Source: Bacteroidota bacterium (lineage in GTDB: Bacteria > Bacteroidota > Bacteroidia > 2-12-FULL-35-15). Taken from it: a stretch of 64,000 bases of DNA. Under the pieces are notes generated by a model, which worked only from the letters and a program-made list of their open reading frames with translations, was not told the origin of the DNA and did not search any database. Below are positions 1 to 8,357 of the stretch, one piece after another. Position 1 is the first letter of the stretch. Each line of letters starts with the position of its first letter. The stretch is from assembly GCA_947469885.1 (NCBI GenBank), contig CANIQT010000018.1:1-64000 (forward strand), given 5' to 3'. Both the position numbers and the translations under genes were made by a program.

Positions 1-12
1 AAGGTAAATATT

Positions 13-876
13 ATGTCTACTATCGCAACTTTTTTTAGATTATTAACAGGTGCTCAATTTGCTCCGAAATGGGGTGCTCAATTTGCTCCGAAATCAACTG
101 CTCACTTTAAACCGAAATACTATGCTCAATTTGTCCGAAATCTCCAACCAGTGCATAACTTGTATTGTGAACCGTTTGTTGGGGGTGCTGCAATATTTTT
201 TGCAAAGAAGCCTTCAGGAGTGGAAGTTATTAATGACGTAAACAAGGAGTTGGTAAACTTCTATAAAACAGTTAAAGAGGACTTTGTAGGTCTTGAAAAG
301 GAAATCAGGATTTCATTACACAGCAGGGACCTGCATAGGAAGGCTAAGGTTATATACGACAATCCGGATATGTTTAGTGAGATAAAAAGAGCTTGGGCTG
401 TTTGGGTTTTATCGACACAAAGCTTCGCTTCGATGCTCGATGGTACTTGGGGCTATGATGTGGCAAAAAACACCACCACGAAGAAGATTTCAAACAAACG
501 AGACTCATTTACTGAAGAGTATGCTATCAGGTTGCAGAATGTTCAAATAGAGAGCACAGACGCATTGCGTATCATCCGGGCACGTGATTGTAAGGACGCT
601 TTCTTTTATTGCGACCCGCCCTATTACAACTCCGATTGTGGGCATTATGACGGATATAGTATTGAGGACTTCGAAGCATTACTCAATACTTTGGCGAAGG
701 TTGAAGGGAAGTTCCTATTGAGCTCATACCCTTCTCCCATTCTTAAAAAGCACACCAAAGCGAACGGATGGCATCAGGTAGGCATTGAGCAGGGTGTGAG
801 TGTTGGTAACAACTCCAAGAAGCCACAAAAGCGCAAGGTGGAGATGCTCACAGCTAACTATGCGATTAAACTGTAG
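13..876 (+). CDS. D12-class DNA adenine N6-methyltransferase (Dam-like), N-terminus repeat-invaded
   Basis: The product methylates adenine in DNA using S-adenosylmethionine. The SAM-binding EPFVGG motif is at residues 53-58 and the catalytic DPPY at 201-204, with family-typical INDVN and HYDGY segments between and after them. About 235 residues from HNLYCEPF onward look like an ordinary D12 enzyme. The first 45 residues do not: where the family has a YYGGK-type motif there are four copies of a 24-bp repeat. Codons upstream of the ATG are open to the window edge, so the true start may lie outside. No restriction partner is adjacent, so it may be an orphan methyltransferase. Family call is firm; whether it is active is open. 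Confidence 0.85.
   Translation: MSTIATFFRLLTGAQFAPKWGAQFAPKSTAHFKPKYYAQFVRNLQPVHNLYCEPFVGGAAIFFAKKPSGVEVINDVNKELVNFYKTVKEDFVGLEKEIRISLHSRDLHRKAKVIYDNPDMFSEIKRAWAVWVLSTQSFASMLDGTWGYDVAKNTTTKKISNKRDSFTEEYAIRLQNVQIESTDALRIIRARDCKDAFFYCDPPYYNSDCGHYDGYSIEDFEALLNTLAKVEGKFLLSSYPSPILKKHTKANGWHQVGIEQGVSVGNNSKKPQKRKVEMLTANYAIKL
52..145 (+). repeat. 24-bp tandem repeat inside the methyltransferase gene
   Basis: Four imperfect 24-bp units start at 52, 76, 100 and 124, each GCTCA..TTT....CCGAAAT plus a variable 5-bp tail. The first two are nearly identical. The period is a multiple of three, so the frame survives. Confidence 0.85.
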
Positions 877-891
877 TTAAAGGGTGTTTAA

Positions 892-915
892 TCCGAAACT
901 CGGACTTTTCGTTTT
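892..915 (+). terminator. Probable terminator of the methyltransferase gene
   Basis: TCCGA-aac-TCGGA hairpin followed by CTTTTCGTTTT, 16 bases after the stop codon. The stem is short (5 bp), so the call is moderate. Confidence 0.45.
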
Positions 916-1223
916 GTTTTGTCTGACTTTTGGTTTTGGCGATTATAATACCGGCCGAAGTAATCCGCCACCAAACTGCACCCCTTGGAAGAAGAAATCC
1001 TCCTTTGTGGGTTACCATTTTAGGTCGGGAGACAAAAAGAGGAGAGCCAAAGCACCATACCACCGAAATACCAAGAAGGATGTTGTCTGCCCAAAAAAAT
1101 TAAAACTTTTTGTTCTTAATAGAGTGTGGAAAACAAATAATACTTTCTATTTTTCCAATTTATATTAATAATACTTTTGCCAGTCTAAAATCTAAAATCT
1201 AATATCTAACGTCTAATACAATA
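916..1223. other. Intergenic region without a supported gene
   Basis: One open frame runs here (884-1168, plus) but has no family resemblance. The stretch 1183-1215 is a heptamer-type microsatellite (TCTAAAA and variants) just before topoisomerase IV. Confidence 0.5.
1172..1179 (+). promoter_or_regulatory. Bacteroidota -7 box for topoisomerase IV gene
   Basis: TACTTTTG fits the TAnnTTTG consensus, 45 bp before the start codon. The -33 element is not clear. Confidence 0.55.
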
Positions 1224-3938
1224 ATGAACGAAGAAGAAAATAGTAATGAAGAAATAGCTGGAGGAGACGAATTGCACAATGTAATTCACGTTTCGGGAAT
1301 GTATCAAAACTGGTTTCTCGATTACGCATCCTATGTTATCTTGGAGCGGGCTGTCCCTTATGTCGAAGACGGTTTGAAGCCCGTTCAACGCAGAATTTTA
1401 CATTCCATGCACGATTTGGATGACGGCCGATACAATAAAGTAGCAAACATTATTGGGCACACCATGAAATACCACCCTCACGGAGATATGAGCATTGGCG
1501 ATGCGTTGGTCGCGTTGGGGCAAAAAGATTTACTCATTGATTGTCAAGGAAACTGGGGAAACATTTTAACAGGAGATAGAGCAGCAGCACCGCGATACAT
1601 AGAAGCACGTTTATCAAAGTTCGCGTTGGAAGTAGCTTTTAACGACAAAACTACCAAATGGCTCACCAGTTATGATGGCAGAAATAAAGAACCCGAAACA
1701 TTACCAATTAAATTTCCGCTGTTGTTGGCGCAAGGGGTAGAAGGCATTGCCGTAGGGTTAGCTTGCAAAATGTTACCACATAATTTCAATGAGCTATGCG
1801 ATGCTTCGGTAGCAGTACTTAGAGGCAAAAAAACAGATATTATGCCCGACTTTGCTACTGCCGGTATGGCTGATTTCAGTAATTACAACGATGGTTTGAG
1901 AGGAGGAAGAGTGAGAGTTCGTGCTAAGATTTCTCAGTTAGATAAAAAGACATTAGTGATTAATGAAATTCCATTTGGCACCACCACCGGCTCACTGATA
2001 GATACCATTGTGGCCGCAAACGATAAAGGAAAAATAAAAATACGTAAGGTAGAAGACAATACTTCCGAGAATGTAGAGATAGTCATTCATCTCGTTCCGG
2101 GCATTTCGCCCGACAAAACAATAGATGCCTTGTATGCATTTACCGATTGCGAACTTTCCATTTCTCCAAATGCTTGCATCATCGAAAATGATAAACCAAG
2201 ATTTGTTGGGGTAAATGAAATACTGAAACTTTCCACCCATGCAACTCTGGAATTACTGAAGCGTGAATTGGAAATTGAAAAAGGAGAGCTTCAAGAATCC
2301 TACATGTTTGCATCCCTCGAAAAGATTTTCATTAAAGATGAAATGTATATCGATTTCAAAAACTATTCAGACAAAACCAGTTTGTTTGGTTATTTGGACG
2401 GTAGGTTTACGAAATACAAAAAACAATTTATCCGTGAAATTACCAACGAAGATTACGAAAAACTAACACAGATACCAATGATTCGTATCACCCGTTTCGA
2501 TTCGTTTAAAGCGGATGAAAAGATGAAAGCATTGGAAGCACGAATCAAAGAAATTGACCATCACTTGGCTAATCTAATTGAATTTGCCATTGAGTATTTC
2601 AAGAATTTAAAAAAGAAATATGGTGTTGGAAGAGAGCGCAAAACAGAAATAAAATCGTTTGAAACTATTGTTGCAACAAGTGTGGTTGTTGCCAATGAAA
2701 AATTGTATGTAAACCGCGAAGATGGTTTTGCAGGATATGGATTGAAGAAAGATGAATTCATTTCCGAATGTTCCGACATAGATGATATCATTGTTTTCCA
2801 CAAAGATGGCACCATGCAGGTGTCCAAAGTTACCGATAAGGCATTTGTAGGAAAAGATTTGCTACACATTGCTGTATTCAAAAAGAATGACGAGCGCACG
2901 GTGTACAATATGATTTACCGGGATGGTAAAAACGGAAGTGTGTTTATGAAACGTTTTCCGGTAACAGGAGTGACAAGAGATAAATCGTATTCATTAACCA
3001 AAGGAACCAAAGATTCGGAAGTGCTTTATTTTACTGCTAATCCAAACGGAGAATCAGAAATAGTGGAAGTGCAGTTGAAAGCTTTGCCGGGTTTACGCAA
3101 GGTGCAATGGGAAATTAATTTTGCTGATTTAGCAGTAAAAGGACGTGCCTCTATGGGCAATGTAGTGACCAAATATGCGGTTCGTAAAATCATTTTGAAA
3201 TCGAAAGGAGTATCCACACTTGGCGCTATTGATATTTATTTTGATGATACCGTTCAACGTTTAAATACGGATAAACGAGGCTCGTTTCTGGGTAGTTTTG
3301 GACCTACTGATAAGATTTTATGTATTACTCAATCGGGCACTTACCGCCTCACCAGTATTGATTTGACCAATCATTTTGACGAGGATATGGTCTTGATAGA
3401 AAAGTTTAACCCTTCAAAACCGGTGTCAGCAATCTATTTGGACGGAGAATCAAAATCATATTTTGTAAAACGTTTCCTTATCGAGCCAACTGATAAAAAA
3501 GTTTTGTTTATTTCCGAATTTGAAGGCTCACGACTGGAGATTGTTACAACAGATGCACTACCAATAGTTGAAATTAAATTCAGTAAAGTAAAAGACAAAG
3601 AATTGCCCGACCAGCAAATTAAATTGGTTGACTTTATTGAAGTAAAAGGTATGAAAGCAAAAGGCAATAAACTTTCGTATTCCAAAGTAAAAGAAATAAA
3701 TCTGTTGCCACCTGAAGAAACACCGATAGAAGAGGAGATTTTGGATGAGTTTGAAGAAAGCGGATTGAGTCCGTTGGAGGCCTTAAAGAAATCTTCGACA
3801 AAAGAAAAGAAAAACGAAAAGCCAGTAATTTCAATCGACCAGCAATTAAACCAGGAAATAAAATTGCCTTCGGAAGAAAAAAAGAATAAAAAGAAAAAGG
3901 GTGACGATGACGAGAAACAGATAACGTTGGATTTGTAA
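1224..3938 (+). CDS. parC: DNA topoisomerase IV subunit A
   Basis: This is the breakage-reunion subunit of a type IIA topoisomerase that unlinks daughter chromosomes, working with ParE (not in this window). The winged-helix/tower core fills the N-terminal half. The catalytic tyrosine is Y125 in APRYIEA, with R124 before it. The DGLKPVQRRIL and YHPHGDMS segments are diagnostic. The C-terminal half has the degenerate beta-pinwheel expected of ParC rather than a GyrA-box wheel. It ends in a charged Lys/Glu/Asp tail from about residue 830. 904 residues is normal for Bacteroidota. The gene stands alone between the methyltransferase and two small secreted-protein genes. GyrA is the alternative but less likely. 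Confidence 0.95.
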   Translation: MNEEENSNEEIAGGDELHNVIHVSGMYQNWFLDYASYVILERAVPYVEDGLKPVQRRILHSMHDLDDGRYNKVANIIGHTMKYHPHGDMSIGDALVALGQKDLLIDCQGNWGNILTGDRAAAPRYIEARLSKFALEVAFNDKTTKWLTSYDGRNKEPETLPIKFPLLLAQGVEGIAVGLACKMLPHNFNELCDASVAVLRGKKTDIMPDFATAGMADFSNYNDGLRGGRVRVRAKISQLDKKTLVINEIPFGTTTGSLIDTIVAANDKGKIKIRKVEDNTSENVEIVIHLVPGISPDKTIDALYAFTDCELSISPNACIIENDKPRFVGVNEILKLSTHATLELLKRELEIEKGELQESYMFASLEKIFIKDEMYIDFKNYSDKTSLFGYLDGRFTKYKKQFIREITNEDYEKLTQIPMIRITRFDSFKADEKMKALEARIKEIDHHLANLIEFAIEYFKNLKKKYGVGRERKTEIKSFETIVATSVVVANEKLYVNREDGFAGYGLKKDEFISECSDIDDIIVFHKDGTMQVSKVTDKAFVGKDLLHIAVFKKNDERTVYNMIYRDGKNGSVFMKRFPVTGVTRDKSYSLTKGTKDSEVLYFTANPNGESEIVEVQLKALPGLRKVQWEINFADLAVKGRASMGNVVTKYAVRKIILKSKGVSTLGAIDIYFDDTVQRLNTDKRGSFLGSFGPTDKILCITQSGTYRLTSIDLTNHFDEDMVLIEKFNPSKPVSAIYLDGESKSYFVKRFLIEPTDKKVLFISEFEGSRLEIVTTDALPIVEIKFSKVKDKELPDQQIKLVDFIEVKGMKAKGNKLSYSKVKEINLLPPEETPIEEEILDEFEESGLSPLEALKKSSTKEKKNEKPVISIDQQLNQEIKLPSEEKKNKKKKGDDDEKQITLDL

Positions 3939-3984
3939 TCATAGTTCTAAATGCAAAAGCAATTCTGTATCCGTTGGTTTTAAT

Positions 3985-3992
3985 TATATTTG
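3985..3992 (+). promoter_or_regulatory. -7 box for the OB-like pair
   Basis: TATATTTG matches TAnnTTTG, 27 bp upstream of the ATG at 4019. It probably drives the two overlapping genes that follow. Confidence 0.5.
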
Positions 3993-4018
3993 CACTGTAA
4001 AAATTTATATATCTCAAG

Positions 4019-4375
4019 ATGAAAAAAATTATTTTAGTATCACTAGTTGCTTTTTTAGCAAATGTATCAATCGCTCAGGTTGTTTCAGCCGATTCCACTG
4101 CTTTTTATGAAGGCAAAGAAATAACCATGCATGGAAAAGTTACTTCCACCTTTGTTACTAAAGGCGAACACAAAAAGATACTTCTCAATTTTGGTAAACC
4201 TCATCCTGACGAATCTTTTACCCTTGTAATTGACGAATCGGATTTACCCAAATTCAAATACGATCCTGCTGAGTTTTTGAGAGACAAAACAATTACAGTA
4301 AAAGGTAAAGTAAAAAAATATAAAGACAAGCCGGAGATGTTTGTTACCTCTCCCGACCAGATAACTATAAAATGA
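4019..4375 (+). CDS. Secreted OB-fold-like protein, copy 1
   Basis: 118 residues with a clear signal peptide (about residues 1-19, ending ANVSIAQ). The mature part alternates short beta strands with two (H)GKV motifs and a central LNFGKPHPDE segment, the layout of small tRNA_anti-like OB-fold proteins in Bacteroidota. It would act in the periplasm or outside the cell; ligand unknown. The stop overlaps the next start as ATGA, so the two are translationally coupled. Its neighbour is a tandem paralogue. Fold assignment is inferred from strand pattern, not catalytic residues. Confidence 0.7.
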   Translation: MKKIILVSLVAFLANVSIAQVVSADSTAFYEGKEITMHGKVTSTFVTKGEHKKILLNFGKPHPDESFTLVIDESDLPKFKYDPAEFLRDKTITVKGKVKKYKDKPEMFVTSPDQITIK

Positions 4376-4728
4376 AAAAACTAATTGTTTTACTTTTTAT
4401 TCTCATTTCTACATCCTTTGTAAATGCACAGGTGGTATCTGCCGATTCGGCTCAGTATTTTGGTGATAAAATAGTTTCGGTAAAGGGTAAAGTAATGAGT
4501 ACTTACGAAACAAGAGGCGAAAAAAAATCGGTGGTGCTTAATTTCGGTAAGCCTTATCCTGACCAAACGTTTCAGGTGATTATATATGAAAAGGATATTT
4601 ATAAATTTCATACAGAGCCCAAAGAGTTTTTTAAAGACAAAGATTTAATTGTTCGAGGCAAAGTAAATATGGTGAAAGGCAAACCAAGCATAACGGTAAT
4701 TAAGCCTGAACAAATTGTGTTGCAGTAA
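4372..4728 (+). CDS. Secreted OB-fold-like protein, copy 2
   Basis: 118 residues, the same length as the gene before it and alignable end to end: signal peptide ending NAQ, then VVSADS, the VKGKV motif, LNFGKPYPDQTF, and a second RGKV near the end. A recent tandem duplication is the simplest explanation. The start overlaps the upstream stop by four bases, so both are probably made from one mRNA in equal amounts. Function unknown; exported. Confidence 0.7.
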   Translation: MKKLIVLLFILISTSFVNAQVVSADSAQYFGDKIVSVKGKVMSTYETRGEKKSVVLNFGKPYPDQTFQVIIYEKDIYKFHTEPKEFFKDKDLIVRGKVNMVKGKPSITVIKPEQIVLQ

Positions 4729-4803
4729 CTACTTATTTTGGCTTGACTTTTGTTAAAACATATTTATCTTTATTTTAAATTTCATTTCAACGAGATAATA
4801 AAA

Positions 4804-5268
4804 ATGAAAAAATATAAAATTACTTCCGCTTTTTTACTTTGTTTTTGTTCCGTATTTGGTCAAATAAATTTTGCCGGAAATCAAAGTAACCAAATGCCAC
4901 CTCAGCGCTTGAACAATGATAACAATGTGGAATCATCTAACCTGAGCAACAAGTTTGTGAATGTAAACGAAAATATTAATCCCCCCGTTCAGGAACAGCA
5001 AATTCAAGTGATACAACAGCAAATTCAAAATTTCCCTCAAACATCTGATGCTAATCAAAATATAGAACCAACGCTCGAAAATGGATTTCATATTCGTTTT
5101 CAGGTTGCTTCCTCATTAAAGGAAAGTACAACTAAATCTACGACTACTAGTTATCATAAATCGAAAAAAATAATTTCGAAAAAAAGTTTTACAAGAAGGA
5201 ACCGGATAAAAAACCGTTTGCATAAAAAAAGAGTATCATATAATACATCTCTTTGTTATAATTTCTAA
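4804..5268 (+). CDS. Secreted Gln/Asn-rich hypothetical protein
   Basis: I chose the ATG at 4804 because a hydrophobic signal peptide (KITSAFLLCFCSVFGQ) begins there; an earlier in-frame ATG at 4750 would put 18 unlikely residues before it. The 154-residue product is low-complexity: Gln/Asn/Pro-rich to residue ~100, then a Lys/Ser/Thr-rich basic tail. No domain recognised. Exported, perhaps surface-attached. Confidence 0.55.
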   Translation: MKKYKITSAFLLCFCSVFGQINFAGNQSNQMPPQRLNNDNNVESSNLSNKFVNVNENINPPVQEQQIQVIQQQIQNFPQTSDANQNIEPTLENGFHIRFQVASSLKESTTKSTTTSYHKSKKIISKKSFTRRNRIKNRLHKKRVSYNTSLCYNF

Positions 5269-5280
5269 ATTCAGTAATAA

Positions 5281-6192
5281 GTGAAGCAACCTCTCATCGC
5301 CCTTTTATTTTTTTTCTTATTCGCTTTGAATTTTTCAAATGGCTTTGCTCAAAAAAGCACAGGCAAAGAATATGACAATGGTCATGGAGGAAAAATATTT
5401 ATGCCCATGGGCGATATTTCTTTTGCTGATGAAGTAGTTAATTTCAAAGCAGGAAACCCCAAAGCCACTCCTACCGCCTGCGACCCTCTGCTATCAATAG
5501 GTATTCCTGATTATGCAGGCTCTTCCAGCAATTTTCTTTCACTTGGTTGTGGTGGTTCGCTTACCTTGTTATTTACTGATAACGCTATTGTAAATATTGC
5601 AGGTCCCGATTTGTTTGTGTTTGAGGTTGGGAAGTATGTGGAAGCTACAAAATTGGAAATTTCGAAAGATGGAGTTAATTGGATAAATGTTGGGAAAATT
5701 TCAGGTGGTGTGTCAATGGTTGATTTTGGCGATTCAGTGAAACCTGGAAAAGTGTTTCATTATGTTCGTCTCACCGATTTAAAAGCCGATTGCAAAGGCG
5801 ATTGGCCTGGAGCAGATATTGATGCTGTTGCAGCAATTGGCTCAGGTAAGCAGTTAACACTTGATAATGGTGCATTATTTAAGGTAGGCGAATTTAATTT
5901 AATGCCTAATTCAAAAAAAGGACTTAGTGTTGTGATGGAAGATATAAAAAGCATGAAACCCTCACAGATTGTGATAGAAGGTCATTCGGACAATACAGGT
6001 AAGGAGGAAGCGAATTTAATTTTATCTAAAAAGCGTGCACAGTCTGTTGCCGACTATATAAAATCAACAGACAAAAGTTGGTCAATTCCTATTAATATAG
6101 AAGGGTATGGCAGTAGTCTGCCGATTTCCTCCAACGAAACCAAACAAGGACAAGAGAAAAACAGAAGAGTGAATATTATTCTTATTCCCTAA
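5281..6192 (+). CDS. Outer-membrane OmpA-domain protein, GTG start
   Basis: 303 residues. A signal peptide follows directly after the GTG at 5281 (LIALLFFFLFALNFSNG, cleaved near FAQ), which is why the rare start is preferred; no ATG lies close by. Residues ~40-190 form a secreted domain with paired cysteines (TACDP, LGCGGS, ADCKGDW), not assigned. Residues ~195-303 are an OmpA-like peptidoglycan-binding domain: IEGHSDNTG, LSKKRAQSVADYI, GYGSS and the terminal NRRVNI motif. It probably anchors an extracellular domain to the cell wall. Twelve bases separate it from the preceding gene. Confidence 0.85.
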   Translation: MKQPLIALLFFFLFALNFSNGFAQKSTGKEYDNGHGGKIFMPMGDISFADEVVNFKAGNPKATPTACDPLLSIGIPDYAGSSSNFLSLGCGGSLTLLFTDNAIVNIAGPDLFVFEVGKYVEATKLEISKDGVNWINVGKISGGVSMVDFGDSVKPGKVFHYVRLTDLKADCKGDWPGADIDAVAAIGSGKQLTLDNGALFKVGEFNLMPNSKKGLSVVMEDIKSMKPSQIVIEGHSDNTGKEEANLILSKKRAQSVADYIKSTDKSWSIPINIEGYGSSLPISSNETKQGQEKNRRVNIILIP

Positions 6193-6301
6193 TTCTTCTC
6201 TATTTTTTTTCCTGTCTATTCATAATTTTTCCTGTTTATTTTCTAGTATGATCGAAGGGGAATTGACAAAGGTGTATAAGTTTTTTGGTCATGACATTTA
6301 C

Positions 6302-6309
6302 TAACTTTG
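6302..6309 (+). promoter_or_regulatory. -7 box of the Crp/Fnr gene, leaderless geometry
   Basis: TAACTTTG matches TAnnTTTG and ends five bases before the ATG at 6314, so transcription would begin at or next to the start codon. Confidence 0.55.
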
Positions 6310-6313
6310 TGCT

Positions 6314-6934
6314 ATGGAATTAAAAAATATAGAAGAGTTTAAATCATTGCCCGAAATAAGAGAAAAGCTGATGGCGTATGGTTTCGTAAAAACATTTGCC
6401 GAAGGCGATGTTATTTTAAACGAACATTCTTATATAAAAGCAATACCTATTGTCACCTCAGGTAGTATTAGAGTGATGCGTCTGGACGAAGATGGCAGAG
6501 AACTGCTACTGTATTACATAAAGGCAGGCGAAAGTTGCATTATGTCGTTTTTGGGAGGCATACACGAAGACACCAGCAAAGTGAAAGCGGTGGCCGAAGA
6601 AGAAACCGAAATATTGTTTATCCCAATTGATAAGGTAACACTGCTTATAAGGGAATTTCCGGAATGGCTAGATTATATTTTTCGGCTCTATCACAAACGT
6701 TTTGAAGAATTGCTGGAAGTGGTAAATGCCATTGCTTTTAAAAAAATGGACGAGCGCCTGCTCGATTTCATAAAAAAGAAATGTGATATAAATCATATTG
6801 CAACTTTAACAATTACCCACGAACAAATTGCCAATGAGCTAGGAACCGCTCGTGTGGTGGTTTCCAGGCTACTCAAACAAATGGAAGAAGAAGGATTGGT
6901 AAAACTTGGCAGGAACAAAATTACCCTTATGTAA
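6314..6934 (+). CDS. Crp/Fnr-family transcription regulator
   Basis: 206 residues with the family order: cyclic-nucleotide-binding-like beta roll (about 20-120; GSIRVMRLDEDGRE), long dimer helix, then a winged helix-turn-helix (ITHEQIANELGTARVVVSRLLKQ). No N-terminal cysteine cluster is visible, so it is not a classical iron-sulfur FNR; the inducer is unknown. The redox/sulfur genes downstream run in the same direction, and two candidate operators (6930-6945, 7851-7866) lie before them, so it is probably their local activator. It is predicted to be leaderless. Confidence 0.9.
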   Translation: MELKNIEEFKSLPEIREKLMAYGFVKTFAEGDVILNEHSYIKAIPIVTSGSIRVMRLDEDGRELLLYYIKAGESCIMSFLGGIHEDTSKVKAVAEEETEILFIPIDKVTLLIREFPEWLDYIFRLYHKRFEELLEVVNAIAFKKMDERLLDFIKKKCDINHIATLTITHEQIANELGTARVVVSRLLKQMEEEGLVKLGRNKITLM

Positions 6935-6945
6935 CCAAAGTAACA
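6930..6945 (+). promoter_or_regulatory. Candidate Crp/Fnr operator 1
   Basis: TGTAACcaaaGTAACA, an imperfect dyad with TGT/ACA ends, overlapping the stop codon of the regulator gene. Its centre is 36.5 bp upstream of the last G of a -7-like box (6967-6974), identical to operator 2. Confidence 0.55.
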
Positions 6946-6966
6946 TTGTATTGCATTTTATTATCG

Positions 6967-6974
6967 GACATTTG
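6967..6974 (+). promoter_or_regulatory. Weak -7 box before DUF2892 gene
   Basis: GACATTTG, one mismatch to TAnnTTTG. A weak box is what an activator-dependent promoter would show, and the operator sits at about -41. Confidence 0.45.
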
Positions 6975-7009
6975 TACAGTAATTAAAAATTAACTTAATA
7001 TAAAATACA

Positions 7010-7216
7010 ATGAAAAAGAATTTAAACACATTAGACAGAGTGGTAAGAATAATTGTAGCACTTGTAATTGCTGGATTATTTTTTGCAAACATTATCTCAG
7101 GTACGGTAGCAATTATTTTATTGGCAGTTGCTGCAATTTTCATCCTTACCAGCTTTATTAGTTTCTGCCCTATCTATTGGGCTATTGGAATCAGCTCAAA
7201 GAAAAAAGAAGATTAA
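7010..7216 (+). CDS. DUF2892 (YgaP-like) small membrane protein
   Basis: 68 residues: a basic amphipathic start (KKNLNTLDRVVRIIVAL) and two membrane helices split by a short turn, ending CPIYWAIGISSKKKED. This is the DUF2892 pattern, the membrane part of the E. coli rhodanese YgaP. Here the membrane part and rhodanese domains are separate genes of the same cluster, which supports a shared sulfur-handling role. It lies one base before the methyltransferase gene. Confidence 0.85.
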   Translation: MKKNLNTLDRVVRIIVALVIAGLFFANIISGTVAIILLAVAAIFILTSFISFCPIYWAIGISSKKKED

Positions 7217-7217
7217 A

Positions 7218-7841
7218 ATGAAGGAAGTAAACAAACCAGAAAATTGTTGCGCATCAACAAAAGAGTTAGGTCAAAACTACTGGGACAACCAATATAAAAC
7301 CGAAACTACCGGTTGGGATATGGGCGAAGTATCGCCACCTTTAAAAACTTACATCGACCAGTTGAAAGATAAAAATGTGAGAATACTTATTCCCGGTTGT
7401 GGTAATACGTATGAAGCGGAATATCTTTTACTAAAAGGATTTACCAATATAACTTTAATAGACATTGCTCCAACTCTGGTGGATAAATTAAAGGAGAAGT
7501 TCAAAAACAACAAACACATAAAAATAATGTTAGCTGATTTTTTTGAACATCAGGGCGAATATGACTTGATACTGGAACAAACCTTTTTTTGTGCCATCGA
7601 CCCAAGTTTAAGAACTGCCTATAGAGATAATATGTATTCGTTATTATCAAAAGGAGGCAAACTGGCAGGTGTGTTGTTTAATAAACAATTTGAAAAAGAA
7701 GGTCCGCCATTTGGTGGAAACAAAGAAAGTTATGAAAAAATGTTTCAGGATTATTTTGAATTCATTGCTTTTGAAACCTGCACCAACTCTCACCCGAAAA
7801 GAAAAAACGCAGAACTTTTTATTATTTTTAAAAAGAAATAA
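7218..7841 (+). CDS. TPMT-type SAM-dependent methyltransferase
   Basis: The start at 7218 follows the DUF2892 stop by one base; the in-frame 7128 start would overlap that gene deeply. 207 residues with the thiopurine-methyltransferase layout: YWDNQYKTETTGWDMGEVSPPL at the N-terminus (QYKTETTGWD), motif I ILIPGCGNTYEAEYL (PGCGN), a conserved EQTFFCAIDP and a C-terminal PPFGG. Relatives methylate thiols, selenium, tellurium or toxic small molecules. The position in a sulfur/redox cluster suggests thiol or metalloid detoxification, which is inference. Confidence 0.85.
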   Translation: MKEVNKPENCCASTKELGQNYWDNQYKTETTGWDMGEVSPPLKTYIDQLKDKNVRILIPGCGNTYEAEYLLLKGFTNITLIDIAPTLVDKLKEKFKNNKHIKIMLADFFEHQGEYDLILEQTFFCAIDPSLRTAYRDNMYSLLSKGGKLAGVLFNKQFEKEGPPFGGNKESYEKMFQDYFEFIAFETCTNSHPKRKNAELFIIFKKK

Positions 7842-7850
7842 AAAAAGTTG

Positions 7851-7866
7851 TGTAACAAAAGTAGCT
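7851..7866 (+). promoter_or_regulatory. Candidate Crp/Fnr operator 2
   Basis: TGTAACaaaaGTAGCT, sharing TGTAACnAAAGTARC with operator 1. Centre at 7858.5, which is 36.5 bp from the final G of the -7 box at 7895, a class II activator position. Confidence 0.55.
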
Positions 7867-7887
7867 GTGCACCTCAATTGAACCAAT

Positions 7888-7895
7888 TAATTTTG
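7888..7895 (+). promoter_or_regulatory. -7 box of the DUF6132-thioredoxin operon
   Basis: TAATTTTG matches TAnnTTTG, 27 bp before the ATG at 7922. No good -33 box is present, consistent with activation from operator 2. Confidence 0.55.
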
Positions 7896-7921
7896 TAGCC
7901 GAATAACAAATAAAACAGTTG

Positions 7922-8131
7922 ATGAATTTTATTATAAAACATAAATGGATGGTGATGGGAATAACCGTTGGTGCAATTGCAGGTTTTCTTTATTATTATC
8001 TGGTAGGATGTGAAAGTGGCAATTGTGCGATTACATCCAAACCATTAAACAGCACCTTGTATGGAGCATTGATGGGAGGATTATTATTAAATATATTTAA
8101 AAAAGAAAAACCGAAGGAAAATGAAAACTGA
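7922..8131 (+). CDS. DUF6132 small inner-membrane protein
   Basis: 69 residues starting at the ATG at 7922 (a TTG lies one codon upstream). Two membrane helices flank a loop containing YYLVGCESGNCAITS, i.e. a C-x4-C pair beside NCAITSKP, the hallmark of DUF6132 proteins of Bacteroidota. These are habitually found beside rhodanese and heavy-metal genes, as here. The paired cysteines could pass sulfur or redox equivalents, but no function is established. The end overlaps the next gene by 11 bases. Confidence 0.85.
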   Translation: MNFIIKHKWMVMGITVGAIAGFLYYYLVGCESGNCAITSKPLNSTLYGALMGGLLLNIFKKEKPKENEN

Positions 8132-8342
8132 AGTAATAAAAGTAGCCAATGTGGAATGCAGTGGTTGCGCCAGAACAATAAAAAATTCGTTGTCAGAAAT
8201 AAATGGGATAAAAGAGGTAGATGTAAATGTGGAGCAAAAAACAGTAAAAATAATATATGACTCTATTGAAAGAAACATTATTACAGATGTGCTTGATTCG
8301 ATAGGTTATCCGGAAGTAATTGAAACAAAAGAAAAAAAATAA
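8121..8342 (+). CDS. Heavy-metal-associated (HMA) domain protein
   Basis: 73 residues forming one ferredoxin-like HMA domain. The metal-binding loop is VECSGCARTI, with C-x2-C near residues 13-16, then GIKEVDVNVEQKTVKI and a terminal IGYPEV. Similar free-standing proteins are copper or zinc chaperones or metal sensors. Overlap with the DUF6132 gene implies coupled translation. No P-type ATPase lies nearby, so the partner is unknown. Confidence 0.9.
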   Translation: MKTEVIKVANVECSGCARTIKNSLSEINGIKEVDVNVEQKTVKIIYDSIERNIITDVLDSIGYPEVIETKEKK

Positions 8343-8357
8343 AAACAAATAAACAAA

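Noticed and set aside
884..1168. 94-codon frame after the methyltransferase
   Set aside because: Begins inside the probable terminator region and has no family resemblance or signal features.
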